Virus record (IMG/VR): IMGVR_UViG_3300009169_000013
Span: 1-32,157 of that record
Reading direction: 5' to 3' (one strand)
Source: a virus
Length of the DNA stretch: 32,157 nucleotides
This document shows positions 14,563-23,182 of this stretch, in pieces; the stretch's first letter is position 1; every line of letters begins with the position of its first letter. Under the pieces are notes generated by a model. The model ran no database searches, had not been told where the DNA came from, and saw only the letters and a list, made by a program, of their open reading frames with translations. A program made the translations under genes and the position numbers.

Positions 14563-15942
14563 ATGGCAATAACATTAGTAAATCAACCAGCAACTCCACA
14601 TTCAAGTAGCAATGATAACTACTGGGTGTTCAGTAGTGATATAAATTATGCACCTGAGTTTTATATACATACCCAAGTTTTTGATGTATCTAATAATGTT
14701 TTAAATACATTGTTATTACCAACCACACCCGCTAATATAAGCCAATTTAATATTAAAACGGTAATAGATGACTACACACCATTTGATTTTACACCATTTA
14801 TAACATCACCTACACAAAGTGAAGCCACAATGGTATATGATATAGTAGCCCAAGAGTATTTCAAAGGCTTTCCCGTGATAGGTACTGTAACTGGGGGTAG
14901 TATTTCTAATTTATATGTTTATAATAACACAACTGTTTTTGATATAGACACTCCAGCTCTTATTAATAGCATCGGTTTAGTTGGTGTTAATTTTGGCACT
15001 GCGAGTTCTTATGTAATAGGTTATGCTACTGCTGGTAATGGCTTGGTTAATTCATTAACAATTAGTTCATCTCCAACCGCTTCTATATCTGTTGCCGCAA
15101 GCCCTAACCTAAGCGGTAAGCAAGGTTTTTTAACTCTAGAAAATCTTAACAACTATTCATTCGGAGCTAGTTACAGCACATTGAGTAAAACTTCTATTAA
15201 AGCCAATTTCGATTGGGAAGATTATAATATATCTAATAATTATGCTGGTAGATTTTTAGACACAGCTACTAGTTCGTGGCTAACAAACGCACCATTAATA
15301 CAATACATCGGTGAAAATGAATATGCCACATTAACTTATTATAACAAAGATATAGCTACCGTAAGTATTGGGGTGATTTCTGATGTCGGTGTTATATCTT
15401 CTACTAATAGCACTTTACAAGGACTTGTAACAATTCCTGTTGGTACAACTAATCTTACTGTTAGTGCATCAGCTAGTTATTACTATGTACGAGTTGTAAG
15501 TGTAGATGAACCTTCATATTATTTGGAAGAACGTCTTTATAAAATCGACTGTCGAAAAAGACCAGATGCGATAAGACTAATGTGGGCTAACCGTGTTGGT
15601 GGTGTTGATTACTACACCTTTAACTATATTACAAGCGATAAAACAGATGCTAAACGCTCCGATTTTGATAGAAATTTAACCTATGGTTATACATCTACTA
15701 GCCGTGGTATTACCACCTATAAGGTAGAAGATTTTAAATCATATACAGTCGAATCTGATCTGTTAAATTCTGAACAATCTGCTTGGTTAAGCGAAATTTT
15801 AACCAGTAAAGAGGTATTTTTATTAAAAGATGGTGTGCAAATACCTATTAGCATCGTTACTAATTCGGTACAAAACAGCACAGCGTGGGAGGACTACTCT
15901 ATCAAATTTGATTTCAGAATAGCTCGAACAAACAGGTATTAA
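14563..15942 (+). CDS. Putative distal/minor tail structural protein
   Basis: The 459-residue beta-rich protein ends the linear + strand block in this window. The N-terminal part contains YAPEFYIHTQVFDVSNN; the middle is Ser/Thr/Asn-rich. The C-terminal ~120 residues carry a Cys-Arg-Lys element (KIDCRKRPDAIRLMWANRVG) and then GVDYYTFNY, a pattern seen in tail proteins near the neck or baseplate of Bacteroidetes phages. It begins 10 bases after the gp10-like gene. It converges with the - strand early operon, whose last stop lies 7 bases beyond its own. The exact function is not determined. Confidence 0.55.
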   Translation: MAITLVNQPATPHSSSNDNYWVFSSDINYAPEFYIHTQVFDVSNNVLNTLLLPTTPANISQFNIKTVIDDYTPFDFTPFITSPTQSEATMVYDIVAQEYFKGFPVIGTVTGGSISNLYVYNNTTVFDIDTPALINSIGLVGVNFGTASSYVIGYATAGNGLVNSLTISSSPTASISVAASPNLSGKQGFLTLENLNNYSFGASYSTLSKTSIKANFDWEDYNISNNYAGRFLDTATSSWLTNAPLIQYIGENEYATLTYYNKDIATVSIGVISDVGVISSTNSTLQGLVTIPVGTTNLTVSASASYYYVRVVSVDEPSYYLEERLYKIDCRKRPDAIRLMWANRVGGVDYYTFNYITSDKTDAKRSDFDRNLTYGYTSTSRGITTYKVEDFKSYTVESDLLNSEQSAWLSEILTSKEVFLLKDGVQIPISIVTNSVQNSTAWEDYSIKFDFRIARTNRY

Positions 15943-15949
15943 TGTCAGT

Positions 15950-16240
15950 CTATAGTTTAATAATTGACCTTTTTGAAACTCTATAGCTGTGAACATTTCC
16001 ACATAAAACACCATTAACTAATAGATCATAAATGTCAGCATAAACAAATTTTATATTTTCTAAATAATCATAACCATAACCATAATTAGGGGTGTTTTGC
16101 TTTATGAGATCCTCTTGAATGATGTGTAGAGAACCCCAGCCTCTTTGTCCCTTAAAATATAGTACATTTTCTTTATCAGTTTTAAACATGCCAACTGATT
16201 GCTCGTCTATTATTATTTCTTCTTTAATTTTCATTTTCAT
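15950..16240 (-). CDS. Hypothetical protein, 96 residues
   Basis: No family is recognised. The start is placed at ATG 16240, because the frame one codon upstream has only TTG. The protein begins MKMKIKEEIIIDEQSVG, followed by VLYFKGQRGWGSLHI and a Tyr-rich middle (TPNYGYGYDYLENIKFVY). It has no membrane or signal segment. It follows the methyltransferase stop by a few bases and is the last gene of the early operon, so it is probably an early accessory gene, perhaps connected with methylation by position only. Confidence 0.6.
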   Translation of the reverse strand: MKMKIKEEIIIDEQSVGMFKTDKENVLYFKGQRGWGSLHIIQEDLIKQNTPNYGYGYDYLENIKFVYADIYDLLVNGVLCGNVHSYRVSKRSIIKL

Positions 16241-16245
16241 CAATA

Positions 16246-16941
16246 TTAATGGGACAAAGATAAGTCAAATGTAACTATTTCACAAAAATTTTTATCTCGT
16301 TCTATACCTACCCAATATATGCCTTTTATCTCAGCCGCTCTTGCTACTGTACCACTGCCCATAAAAGGGTCTAGGACGCTCTGTGCTGCGGGGAAGCATG
16401 AGATGATATCTAGTGGCATTTGAATAGGAAAAGCTCTTGTATGCGCTCCTTTAGTGCCTACAGGTGTCCAATTAAATACATCACTGTGGTTAATATTATT
16501 GAACAACTTTGTCTTAGGACTTTTCGTTAACCAATACACACGCTCAGTCCATGGGTAAAATCTTATTTTATCAAAATTCTGTGATCTATTTACCCATACT
16601 ATCTCTTGTTTTATTAGCATATCTGTTTTAAATAACCACTCATATGGTGAAATCTGTACACCATTCTTTATTCTATTTTTATGGTTATAAAACATACTAC
16701 CACCCGATTTAAGTACCCTATAACATTCGTTTATTACTTCTATTTGCCATTGCTGGTACTCGTCTTCTGGCATATAATCATCATAGCATCCAGTTTTTTT
16801 ATTACCTGTATGATGATTATTTCCTAAATTGTATGGTGGTGATGTGATTATTAAATCAACCGATTCTGTGGGAATTGCTGTTATCTCATTTAGAACATCT
16901 CCATAATATAATAAACCTTTATCACTTTTATGATATAACAT
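16246..16941 (-). CDS. DNA methyltransferase (beta-class, amino-methyl)
   Basis: The 231-residue enzyme would transfer a methyl group from S-adenosylmethionine to an exocyclic amino group of adenine or cytosine. The catalytic motif IV TSPPYNLG is at residues 33-40. The AdoMet-binding motif I region, DPFMGSGTVA, is at 191-200, giving the IV-before-I order of beta-class enzymes. HTRAFPIQMP precedes it, as in related phage enzymes. SPPY is seen in N4-cytosine and some N6-adenine enzymes, so the base is unresolved. No restriction endonuclease is nearby; protection against host restriction is the likely role. It lies in a tightly packed early operon, 6 bases after the preceding gene. Confidence 0.9.
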   Translation of the reverse strand: MLYHKSDKGLLYYGDVLNEITAIPTESVDLIITSPPYNLGNNHHTGNKKTGCYDDYMPEDEYQQWQIEVINECYRVLKSGGSMFYNHKNRIKNGVQISPYEWLFKTDMLIKQEIVWVNRSQNFDKIRFYPWTERVYWLTKSPKTKLFNNINHSDVFNWTPVGTKGAHTRAFPIQMPLDIISCFPAAQSVLDPFMGSGTVARAAEIKGIYWVGIERDKNFCEIVTFDLSLSH

Positions 16942-16947
16942 TTAAAT

Positions 16948-17163
16948 CTATACCCTACCATTTATTTCCTTACGAAAATTCAAATCAGCTACTGATATAT
17001 CATCTGTATATGATGTTGCGTATAAACGTGCTCTTTCTTCGTGGTTTATTTTTCCTATAACAACAAGATACTCAATAAGTACTGGTTGAGGTGCTATGTG
17101 TGGCATTAGTTTAGCGCGGTAAATAGCATCTTTTAATATTTGTTCTGCTTCTTTTTCTTTCAT
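16948..17163 (-). CDS. Hypothetical protein, 71 residues
   Basis: No family is recognised. The small, mostly helical protein (EAEQILKDAIYRAKLMPHI, then PVLIEYLVVIGKINHEERAR) has no membrane segment. Its ATG overlaps the upstream stop as ATGA (17160-17163), so it is translationally coupled to the gene at 17160. The methyltransferase starts 6 bases downstream of its stop. Tight packing supports it as a real early gene. Confidence 0.65.
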   Translation of the reverse strand: MKEKEAEQILKDAIYRAKLMPHIAPQPVLIEYLVVIGKINHEERARLYATSYTDDISVADLNFRKEINGRV

Positions 17164-17444
17164 AAGTGTATTCTTTTTTCAATAAACATATTGCAAAAGC
17201 TAATATCTTGATTAATTGTTTCTAAAACATCAGCACTTGTTTTGTGAGTTTTGGCCGAAAATTGATATTTATACTGCACATCTTTACCAAATATGAAGTT
17301 CCAATTACCATTTGGCTCCACATGTAACAACATGTCACCTTTTTTAAAACCATCATATATGATATTAGCGGCTGTCTTTTTTATCAGTCTTCTTATCGCC
17401 CTTAAATTGTTGCGTCTATATTTTATGTCTTGTCTTGTTATCAT
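17160..17444 (-). CDS. Hypothetical basic protein, 94 residues
   Basis: The start is placed at ATG 17444, because it overlaps the preceding stop as ATGA; an in-frame ATG 36 bases upstream would overlap that gene unnecessarily. The N-terminus is strongly basic and helical (DIKYRRNNLRAIRRLIKKTA). It is followed by a beta-like part, DMLLHVEPNGNWNFIFGKD. An arginine-rich N-terminal helix can bind RNA or DNA, as in lambdoid N proteins, but that is only an analogy here. It lies in a chain of coupled early genes. Confidence 0.65.
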   Translation of the reverse strand: MITRQDIKYRRNNLRAIRRLIKKTAANIIYDGFKKGDMLLHVEPNGNWNFIFGKDVQYKYQFSAKTHKTSADVLETINQDISFCNMFIEKRIHL

Positions 17445-17623
17445 ATTACTATATCTTTTAATCGGAAAATACATGTACATTTATACTCTAGAAAATCAAT
17501 TACATTATCGAAATCACTTCTTTTTATTAAGTGTTCGATTATAGCGTATTCTTCTCTGTTGGTCTGTGATAAGACTATTAACTTTCTTGTTAAAAAATCT
17601 ATTCTTTTTAATTCTTCATTCAT
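17441..17623 (-). CDS. Hypothetical protein, 60 residues
   Basis: No family is recognised. The sequence is a short charged helix pair (ELKRIDFLTRKLIVL, EEYAIIEHLIKRSDF), ending with a CTC pair near the C-terminus (EYKCTCIFRL). The start overlaps the 3' end of the HNH gene by 8 bases, and its stop overlaps the next ATG by 4 bases. This is an arrangement expected for coupled translation. Confidence 0.6.
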   Translation of the reverse strand: MNEELKRIDFLTRKLIVLSQTNREEYAIIEHLIKRSDFDNVIDFLEYKCTCIFRLKDIVI

Positions 17624-18125
17624 ATCTCTTTTGGGCTGCTTCTTGGTATGCTCTAGCTGCGTCTTCTTCTGTTGTAAAACAACCTAAATGTCTAACTTTG
17701 CCATCTATGCTAATGTGTGCCAACCATCTTACTACTGAAGGTACGCCCTTGTTAAAGCACTGATGAAGAGAAACACCTATATACTGGCTGGTGTTTTTTC
17801 CATTAGCTTTACGTATTTTAGATATTAAACCGCTACAATGAACTATTTCCAAATTATTCACGGTGTTATCAGATATATCTTTGCTAAGGTGTTTAATAAT
17901 TTCACTGTTATTAGGCTTCCAACCTAACCAATACACCGCAACGAGTTTGTGAACTTGACGTGTAGCATATGTTTTATCATTTCTGAATAGCTTCGCTTTA
18001 TATTTTCCCGTGTCCTTACTTAAATAAAGTTTTAATATTCTGTTATTTTTGGTGTTGCGAACTTGCCCTAAATTACTGATTTCGTAATTAGGGAATTCTG
18101 TTATTACTTTCCATTCTTCTTTCAT
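17616..18125 (-). CDS. HNH homing endonuclease with NUMOD4 and AP2 domains
   Basis: The 169-residue protein has NUMOD4 at ~4-30 (EWKVITEFPNYEISNLGQVR) and an HNH_3-like core. The core includes VHKLVAVYWLG, IIKHLSKD in place of the usual HxDGD, and DNTVNNLEIV at 58-95. An AP2 DNA-binding domain fills 115-169 (YIGVS, WLAHISIDGKVRHLG, EEDAARAYQEAA). It would make a site-specific cut and spread itself, or act as a free-standing nuclease. The HxDG-to-HLSKD change might weaken metal binding. The gene lies among coupled early genes, with a palindrome copy 11 bases upstream of its start. Confidence 0.85.
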   Translation of the reverse strand: MKEEWKVITEFPNYEISNLGQVRNTKNNRILKLYLSKDTGKYKAKLFRNDKTYATRQVHKLVAVYWLGWKPNNSEIIKHLSKDISDNTVNNLEIVHCSGLISKIRKANGKNTSQYIGVSLHQCFNKGVPSVVRWLAHISIDGKVRHLGCFTTEEDAARAYQEAAQKRYE

Positions 18126-18136
18126 TTTTTTATTAT

Positions 18137-18151
18137 GGTGTTATTCACACC
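18137..18151 (-). repeat. 15-base palindrome in the HNH leader
   Basis: On the - strand, which is transcribed here, this reads GGTGTGAATAACACC, identical to the + strand copies. It lies 11 bases upstream of the HNH start codon and would form a GAAUA-loop hairpin in the mRNA leader. Confidence 0.88.
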
Positions 18152-18173
18152 TGATTATTTTTAATGTGGTCTT

Positions 18174-18197
18174 GGTATGCTACCTTGGTATTCTACC
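18174..18197 (-). repeat. Two GGTA-NNN-TACC palindromes
   Basis: On the + strand, GGTATGCTACC (18174-18184) and GGTATTCTACC (18187-18197) are separated by TT. They end one base from the stop codon of the gene at 18199. The arrangement is nearly the same as at 18654-18677. Confidence 0.85.
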
Positions 18198-18198
18198 G

Positions 18199-18570
18199 TT
18201 ATAAATCGGGGTTGAAGTCATTCAAGTACCTCTTGCATTTGCGAACATAATCAACCAGATTGTTGCAGTTATCATCGGATGGCATTGGCATGTTACGCGC
18301 TTTTATATCTTTTTTCACTTGCTTAAATAAAATAACTGCTTGGTCAAATTGCTGCTGTGACTCGTATCTTTCCATGCCATATTTAGAAATACTAGCGTTA
18401 ACGGCTGGAATTAGTTTTTCGATTTCTTCATTTTTGTAAGTTTTCATTTTAGAATTATCTTTAAATTTTTGTAGCATCAGATCATATTCTGATGGCTGCT
18501 TTTTTTTGATGTTGGCTCTTACTTGTTTGTAAACTTGCCTCATCTCTTCTCTTTGTTCCTGTGTGATCAT
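18199..18570 (-). CDS. Hypothetical protein, 123 residues
   Basis: No family is recognised. The helical, charged protein includes EQREEMRQVYKQVRANIKKK, then EEIEKLIPAVNASISKYGMER, and a C-terminal helix CNNLVDYVRKCKRYLNDF with two Cys residues. It has no membrane segment or signal peptide. It is flanked on both sides by short palindromes (GGTA-NNN-TACC), and its final residues (DFNPDL) and 3' flank resemble those of the gene at 18683 (FYDDL). This suggests that the 3' end, including the palindrome, has been copied. Confidence 0.6.
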   Translation of the reverse strand: MITQEQREEMRQVYKQVRANIKKKQPSEYDLMLQKFKDNSKMKTYKNEEIEKLIPAVNASISKYGMERYESQQQFDQAVILFKQVKKDIKARNMPMPSDDNCNNLVDYVRKCKRYLNDFNPDL

Positions 18571-18632
18571 ATAGTATATATTACATTTTTTTACTAAGTT
18601 TGCTATTTGTTAAATATTGAACGAAATAGTAT

Positions 18633-18640
18633 TTTACTGT
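18633..18640 (+). promoter_or_regulatory. TTTACTGT element
   Basis: TTTACTGT followed by TAATATTT lies in the 112-base gap between two early genes. The same octamer occurs three times in the 23017-23591 control region. It could be a regulator site or part of a promoter; no function is proven. Confidence 0.3.
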
Positions 18641-18653
18641 TAATATTTGGACA

Positions 18654-18677
18654 GGTATGCTACCTTGGTATGTTACC
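18654..18677 (-). repeat. Two GGTA-NNN-TACC palindromes
   Basis: On the + strand, GGTATGCTACC (18654-18664) and GGTATGTTACC (18667-18677) are separated by TT. They lie 5 bases before the stop codon of the gene at 18683. The surrounding bases (CCGTTATAAATCG after the palindromes) match the copy at 18174. Confidence 0.85.
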
Positions 18678-18682
18678 TACCG

Positions 18683-18964
18683 TTATAAATCGTCATAGAA
18701 ATTATCATTGAAGTCTAATTCCCTTATTTCGTAGAGAGTTGCGTAATAATCAGTTAAGTCGTCAACGATTTTAACGAGCTTAGGCAGCTTATCTTTTTGA
18801 TTCTCTACTACATCGAGCAACCACTGAGGAACGTGCATCCAGAGCGTTTTATGTAGGTAATCTGTCATGTTCTCGCCTTGTGGTGTAATGCGTGAAGTGT
18901 GGTCGAATAGTAGATTAACATCTATTTTGTTAATCATTAGTTGTTTAATTTCTCTACTTGTCAT
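18683..18964 (-). CDS. Hypothetical protein, 93 residues
   Basis: No family is recognised. The acidic, mostly helical protein contains EIKQLMINKIDVNLLFDHTS near the N-terminus, a Trp pair (LWMHVPQWLLDVVENQ) and an acidic C-terminus (NDNFYDDL). Its start overlaps the previous gene by 11 bases, which supports a coupled pair. No membrane or signal segment is visible. Confidence 0.65.
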   Translation of the reverse strand: MTSREIKQLMINKIDVNLLFDHTSRITPQGENMTDYLHKTLWMHVPQWLLDVVENQKDKLPKLVKIVDDLTDYYATLYEIRELDFNDNFYDDL

Positions 18965-19235
18965 AATTCTTTAATTTTTTTTTTGATATTGGCCTATTGT
19001 AACTATATTTTTCTTTGAATTTAAAAATAGCATGATCAGATGCACGGTACATTTCAAACATATCTTCTAGACCATTAACATAATTCCATTGAACGTGTAT
19101 AGCCTCGTCTAGTAACTGTGCTTTTTTAGGCACAGAAGGTTCCACGGAGCCTGAGAGTATGTCCATTGTGGTGTTCTTTTTCACTAACTCTTTGTAGGTT
19201 GTGACTATGTTTTGGTAATATTCTTTAGCGTTCAT
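18954..19235 (-). CDS. Hypothetical protein, 93 residues
   Basis: No family is recognised. The helical protein contains EYYQNIVTTYKELVKKNTT and AIHVQWNYVNGLEDMFEMY, with a Lys-rich C-terminus (SKKKLKNYDK). It lies 48 bases downstream of the nuclease-like gene. Its 3' end overlaps the next gene by 11 bases. Its role is unknown; the place in the operon suggests an early replication or host-takeover accessory. Confidence 0.65.
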   Translation of the reverse strand: MNAKEYYQNIVTTYKELVKKNTTMDILSGSVEPSVPKKAQLLDEAIHVQWNYVNGLEDMFEMYRASDHAIFKFKEKYSYNRPISKKKLKNYDK

Positions 19236-19283
19236 TTTCTTATCGCAAATATAGTTAGTATTAGCATAACTTTTTATTTTTTT

Positions 19284-19901
19284 TTAATGTAGCTCTAAAT
19301 TTTTTGTTTTATGTATTGCTCTTAAATGTGTGTGTTTATTATGAAAATTGATGAATAACTGTTTCAATTTTTCATTAGTTATGTTATATTCATTATCTAC
19401 ATATTTTACTAAATCGCAATAATCTAAATTTTTTTTTTGTTTTAATAATTCCATGAATTTTGATACTAATTCCACAAACTTCAAATCATAATGATCTATG
19501 TGAGTATTGTTGTTAACTAGAGGTATTCCAGTTAGTGGGCAAACAGGCTCTGGGTTGTTTTTGAAGAAATTAAATCTAAATTCCATTGAAATAGGTGCTA
19601 TAGCTTCACGGAAAGCACCTACTACTTTGATTTTTTCAGATTTTTCTCCTATTGTGTTGGTTGAAATATTCTCTTGATCAGTTAGAGAATATGACATAAC
19701 AGTTCTTTCACCTTTTCTACCTCTTACAAGTTTCATTTCTATTATATCTTTTGTTTCTATAATGCCTATTCTATCTGGCCTATATTTTAGGAGGAAGTTT
19801 TTCAATGTTGTTAAGTCCTCTTCAGAAAATGTGTCACCTATATTGTATTTGTCTCTGATTTTTTTGTTTATGTCTAGTATTGATTTTTTTGTTTGCTTCA
19901 T
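19284..19901 (-). CDS. HNH-like nuclease, DUF3223/DCL-like
   Basis: The 205-residue protein has an FREAI segment near 97-101. CPLTGIPL follows at 121-128, then THIDHYDLKFVELVSKF at 133-149. This Cys...HxDH arrangement is a DUF3223/DCL or HNH-type pattern. The family probably has a metal-dependent nuclease core. Its ATG overlaps the primase-helicase stop by 4 bases (ATGA, 19898-19901), so the two are translated together and the nuclease may act at replication intermediates. That role is inference. A second Cys pair to complete a zinc site is not obvious. Confidence 0.6.
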   Translation of the reverse strand: MKQTKKSILDINKKIRDKYNIGDTFSEEDLTTLKNFLLKYRPDRIGIIETKDIIEMKLVRGRKGERTVMSYSLTDQENISTNTIGEKSEKIKVVGAFREAIAPISMEFRFNFFKNNPEPVCPLTGIPLVNNNTHIDHYDLKFVELVSKFMELLKQKKNLDYCDLVKYVDNEYNITNEKLKQLFINFHNKHTHLRAIHKTKNLELH

Positions 19902-22816
19902 ATTGAAAATGATGTTTTTTCTTTTAATGTTTCTACTATTTTTTCTTTAAAAAATAACCCTGCCGAATTTAAACAAAACACACGTTGCGTTTCATCTTTT
20001 CTTAAATATTCAACATCATATTCATCAGCAAATGATTTTCTAATATAATCTCTCTGAAATTTACTTAACCTGCTATAACTGTTATTGAACCCCTCTTGTT
20101 TTAGTTTAGTGTTCCACTTAGTGATAATCTTTTTAGATGAAAGGAAATTTTTTGGTGTTATTTTTGTTTGTGGTGATGTGAATAATAATTCTTCGTTTAT
20201 CACCTCTAATAGTATTTCATATTTTTGATCATCAGCTAATTCATTTTGAATTTTAGTTTCGAAACCTTCAGTTGAGTTGTATTTCTCAATGCCGTTGTTT
20301 AAATAAAACTGAACACATTTTGCAACAAACAATGCATGTTGGCTCCAATCTTCTTCTTGATCATCAGAGAATATTGTATATGGTCTTTCTAAATTGAATT
20401 CTTGTTGTAACCAATTTTCTAATGGGTTTTTTTTTCTATGAAAAAAATCAGTTGTGTGGAAAAAATATAATCTTGTCAAAATACTATCATGATTGATAGG
20501 TGGTGTGTGATTACTAATCATCATTAATCTAGGTGTGGTTTTAATATCTGTTGTCATAAAATCAACACCTTTTTTCTCATATTTTAAATTGAAACCAGTG
20601 ACAGCTTTTGATATTCCTTCAAGATCATATTGGTTCCAAAGAATATCATCATGTACTATTAACTGATGTTCAAGAGTTAAATCACTTAACCCAAACGTTG
20701 AAATTTTAGGTGATTGCGTGACATTTGAACGTCTGAAAAAAGAACACAATACACTAATTAAAGATTTGCCACTACCAGTACCCACTTCGATAGATTCTAT
20801 TCCATCTAGAATGATGACACACTTGTTTTTATTCGCTGCTCTGTAAGTGTGTATCATATAGCCGATAATAGCCTTCGCATAATCATAATTTTTTTCATCG
20901 CCAGTGATTTTTTTCAATGCTTTTAAAAATTTATAATTCTTTAATGTGATATCTTCATTCCATATAATGTGATTTCCTCTTAGATCTTTTGCTAATTGTG
21001 TTTCTAAAATGAAATCGGCTTTTGTGTAATCTAATGATGTTATTTCCTCTTTTGTTATTTTCAGTTTTTTGTTTGTAAAAAATAAATAAGAACTTTCTCG
21101 TGTGTCGTTTTGTTTTCTTTCATGAATATCAATTTCCTTGTAATTCAATTTGGACATCAAATTTTTTGTTTGTATTTTGTCTATGATTGCTAATTTTATA
21201 TTTGATAATTCATCACCAGAATAATCTTCTTTAAAATAATTATCTAAGAATATGTGTAAGAATTTGTTTAGCTTGTTTACAGATTTTATGTTGCCGTTCC
21301 ATATTTGTTTTACTAAGTGGTTGTCTTTAGTGTATAAAATAAACTCAGAATCATCTTTCAAAGTGAAAAATATATCTAATAAAACTTTTTCTAAATTGGC
21401 TGTATTTATTTGTATTTTATCTTTATCATCATAATACACAAGTTCTAATTTTCTAGCTAAACCTAACTCATTTAACAACATTGTTTTCAATTTGTAAACA
21501 TGTTTGTAAAATATAAAATCGTTCTTTTGTTGTTTTTTATAAAGAGGTACTATGTAATTTTCTACCGTTCTTTTTTTAGCTTCATCATCTGTTATTCTCT
21601 GGTCAGTTGGTGATATCAATAACAAATGTTTAAATACATAAGCTAATTGGTTTGGTGTCAATACATTTGAAATAGAATTAAGTAAATCACGAGTTCTTTT
21701 ATACATCTGAACTCCATCACATAATGGTTGGTAATTGTTTTCTTTGCCAATCTTGATAATTTCGTCCATTACAGTTAAAATCTCTTTTTGTGCATCTCTG
21801 AGTTCTTCGTCTGTTAAACTAACAATCGATGTGTTTTGTAATTTTTCATCAGTTAGTGTTGTTATTGATGGTGATGATGATGAACTCGGTAATTTAAAGC
21901 TAAATATGTCTTTATCAGTTAATTCTAATACATCTGTTTCTTTATATTCAATGGTACGATCAAGATATTTACCTAAATACCATGCGCGAGAAATATTTTT
22001 ACATGAAAGGTCTAATTCTAGATTTCTGTCAATACCATTACTCTTAATAACTATTTCTGATAATATTGTTTGTATTTTAATAAAAAACAATTTATTATAA
22101 TCGTCATATAATGCTGGTAGTAAATCAGTAGTGACTTTTTTTATACCTTTTAAGTGAGCATAATGTCTCACTGCTTTATCATCTATTTTGACATTGAAAA
22201 TAATTCGATGCGTTTTACTAGGTGAGCATAAGGTTAATGCAATTGGTATTTTTTCATTTACTTTTTCAAGTAAATCATTCTGATCATCGATAGGAATATC
22301 TATATCTATGGGGAATAAACCACTATGTCCTATAACATCGGCTGTTGCTTTGTGAAAACTGTCTAGTGGGTAATGTGCCACATACATAACAGGTGATATG
22401 CTTTTCTTTAAAGAATATACACCCTTTTTCATTTCATTTGATGTGTCAAATATTCTACCTAATAAGGTTTCGTCTAATATGTGTACTAATGGTACGAAAT
22501 CATCAATACTTATTGTTTTTTTTTCTTTATCAATATGTAATAAAGCATCATAATTTATCTTACCATCGTTATATACATCTTTTAATAAATAGCCTAATAA
22601 ATAGCTGTTGCGCATAATAGCTTCACTATTATTAGTAACTAATTTTTTTGCTTTTAATAAATTATCTTCACTGTATTTTTTAAAACCACTAAGTTTATCT
22701 AAATTGTCAAAAAAATCTTTATCAGCGGAGTTAAATGTTTTTATCAATTCGTCTAAAGGAATTCTTCTTATATCACCTAATTGACGAATATTATTTACTA
22801 ATGTGATTGACTGCAT
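19898..22816 (-). CDS. Primase-helicase: AEP-type primase fused to SF3-like helicase
   Basis: The 972-residue enzyme is the main replication protein. The N-terminal part resembles an archaeo-eukaryotic (VirE/BT4734-like) primase: a DID metal motif at 171-173 in FPIDIDIP, SPSKTHRIIF at 198-207, and SRAWYLG at 276-282. The C-terminal part resembles a D5/SF3 helicase: Walker A GTGSGKS at 679-685, a Walker B-like QLIVHDDILW at 718-727, the motif-C-like PRLMMISNHTPP at 762-773, and a possible arginine finger at Arg782. Such fusions prime and unwind phage DNA. No DNA polymerase is encoded, so host polymerase is presumably used. It follows the small gene at 22822 by 5 bases. Confidence 0.85.
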   Translation of the reverse strand: MQSITLVNNIRQLGDIRRIPLDELIKTFNSADKDFFDNLDKLSGFKKYSEDNLLKAKKLVTNNSEAIMRNSYLLGYLLKDVYNDGKINYDALLHIDKEKKTISIDDFVPLVHILDETLLGRIFDTSNEMKKGVYSLKKSISPVMYVAHYPLDSFHKATADVIGHSGLFPIDIDIPIDDQNDLLEKVNEKIPIALTLCSPSKTHRIIFNVKIDDKAVRHYAHLKGIKKVTTDLLPALYDDYNKLFFIKIQTILSEIVIKSNGIDRNLELDLSCKNISRAWYLGKYLDRTIEYKETDVLELTDKDIFSFKLPSSSSSPSITTLTDEKLQNTSIVSLTDEELRDAQKEILTVMDEIIKIGKENNYQPLCDGVQMYKRTRDLLNSISNVLTPNQLAYVFKHLLLISPTDQRITDDEAKKRTVENYIVPLYKKQQKNDFIFYKHVYKLKTMLLNELGLARKLELVYYDDKDKIQINTANLEKVLLDIFFTLKDDSEFILYTKDNHLVKQIWNGNIKSVNKLNKFLHIFLDNYFKEDYSGDELSNIKLAIIDKIQTKNLMSKLNYKEIDIHERKQNDTRESSYLFFTNKKLKITKEEITSLDYTKADFILETQLAKDLRGNHIIWNEDITLKNYKFLKALKKITGDEKNYDYAKAIIGYMIHTYRAANKNKCVIILDGIESIEVGTGSGKSLISVLCSFFRRSNVTQSPKISTFGLSDLTLEHQLIVHDDILWNQYDLEGISKAVTGFNLKYEKKGVDFMTTDIKTTPRLMMISNHTPPINHDSILTRLYFFHTTDFFHRKKNPLENWLQQEFNLERPYTIFSDDQEEDWSQHALFVAKCVQFYLNNGIEKYNSTEGFETKIQNELADDQKYEILLEVINEELLFTSPQTKITPKNFLSSKKIITKWNTKLKQEGFNNSYSRLSKFQRDYIRKSFADEYDVEYLRKDETQRVFCLNSAGLFFKEKIVETLKEKTSFSI

Positions 22817-22821
22817 TATTA

Positions 22822-23016
22822 TTATTTCTCTGTATTTTTTATGTAGATTTTACCAAACTCTACTGCTTCTGGTTGTGTTTGTACTAAACTATCTTCTATT
22901 ATTTTACCTAGAGATGGTGATTTGTATAATAAATTACCTTGGTTTTTGAGATGAAAATCTCTTTGGAGTTTTTTTAATGTGATGTGTAATGAATCACTAA
23001 TCTTTAACATTTGCAT
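22822..23016 (-). CDS. Small early protein, 64 residues
   Basis: No family is recognised. The short protein has LKISDSLHITLKKLQRDF, then GKIIEDSLVQTQPEAVEFG. The N-terminal strand followed by two helices could be a ribbon-helix-helix-like DNA-binding fold, but the match is weak. It is the first gene of the leftward early operon, directly after the control region, a usual place for a regulator or replication accessory. A second ATG at 23010 is also possible as the start. Confidence 0.55.
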   Translation of the reverse strand: MQMLKISDSLHITLKKLQRDFHLKNQGNLLYKSPSLGKIIEDSLVQTQPEAVEFGKIYIKNTEK

Positions 23017-23182
23017 AATTTTTATAATTTATTTTTTGATTGATATGATATATATTATAAAAAGTCCACGAGTTTACTGTTTTTTGAAAAAAAGTTGTAT
23101 AAATTACGACCCTTATTTAGTCTAAATAGTGAGGCTTATTTAGAATGATGTTAAACATGATGTTTTTACTGTAATATTTAAC

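Noticed and set aside
15950-15986. CTATAG...CTATAG hairpin as a convergent terminator
   Set aside because: The stem is short and bulged and lies within the coding end of the - strand gene. There is no clear T tract on either side.
17445-17480. Upstream start for the 94-residue basic protein
   Set aside because: It would overlap the preceding gene by 40 bases, whereas ATG 17444 gives the same 4-base ATGA coupling as its neighbours.
21735-22100. + strand open frame opposite the primase-helicase
   Set aside because: It is antisense to a well-supported gene, Ser/Leu-rich, with no motif. It is a shadow frame.
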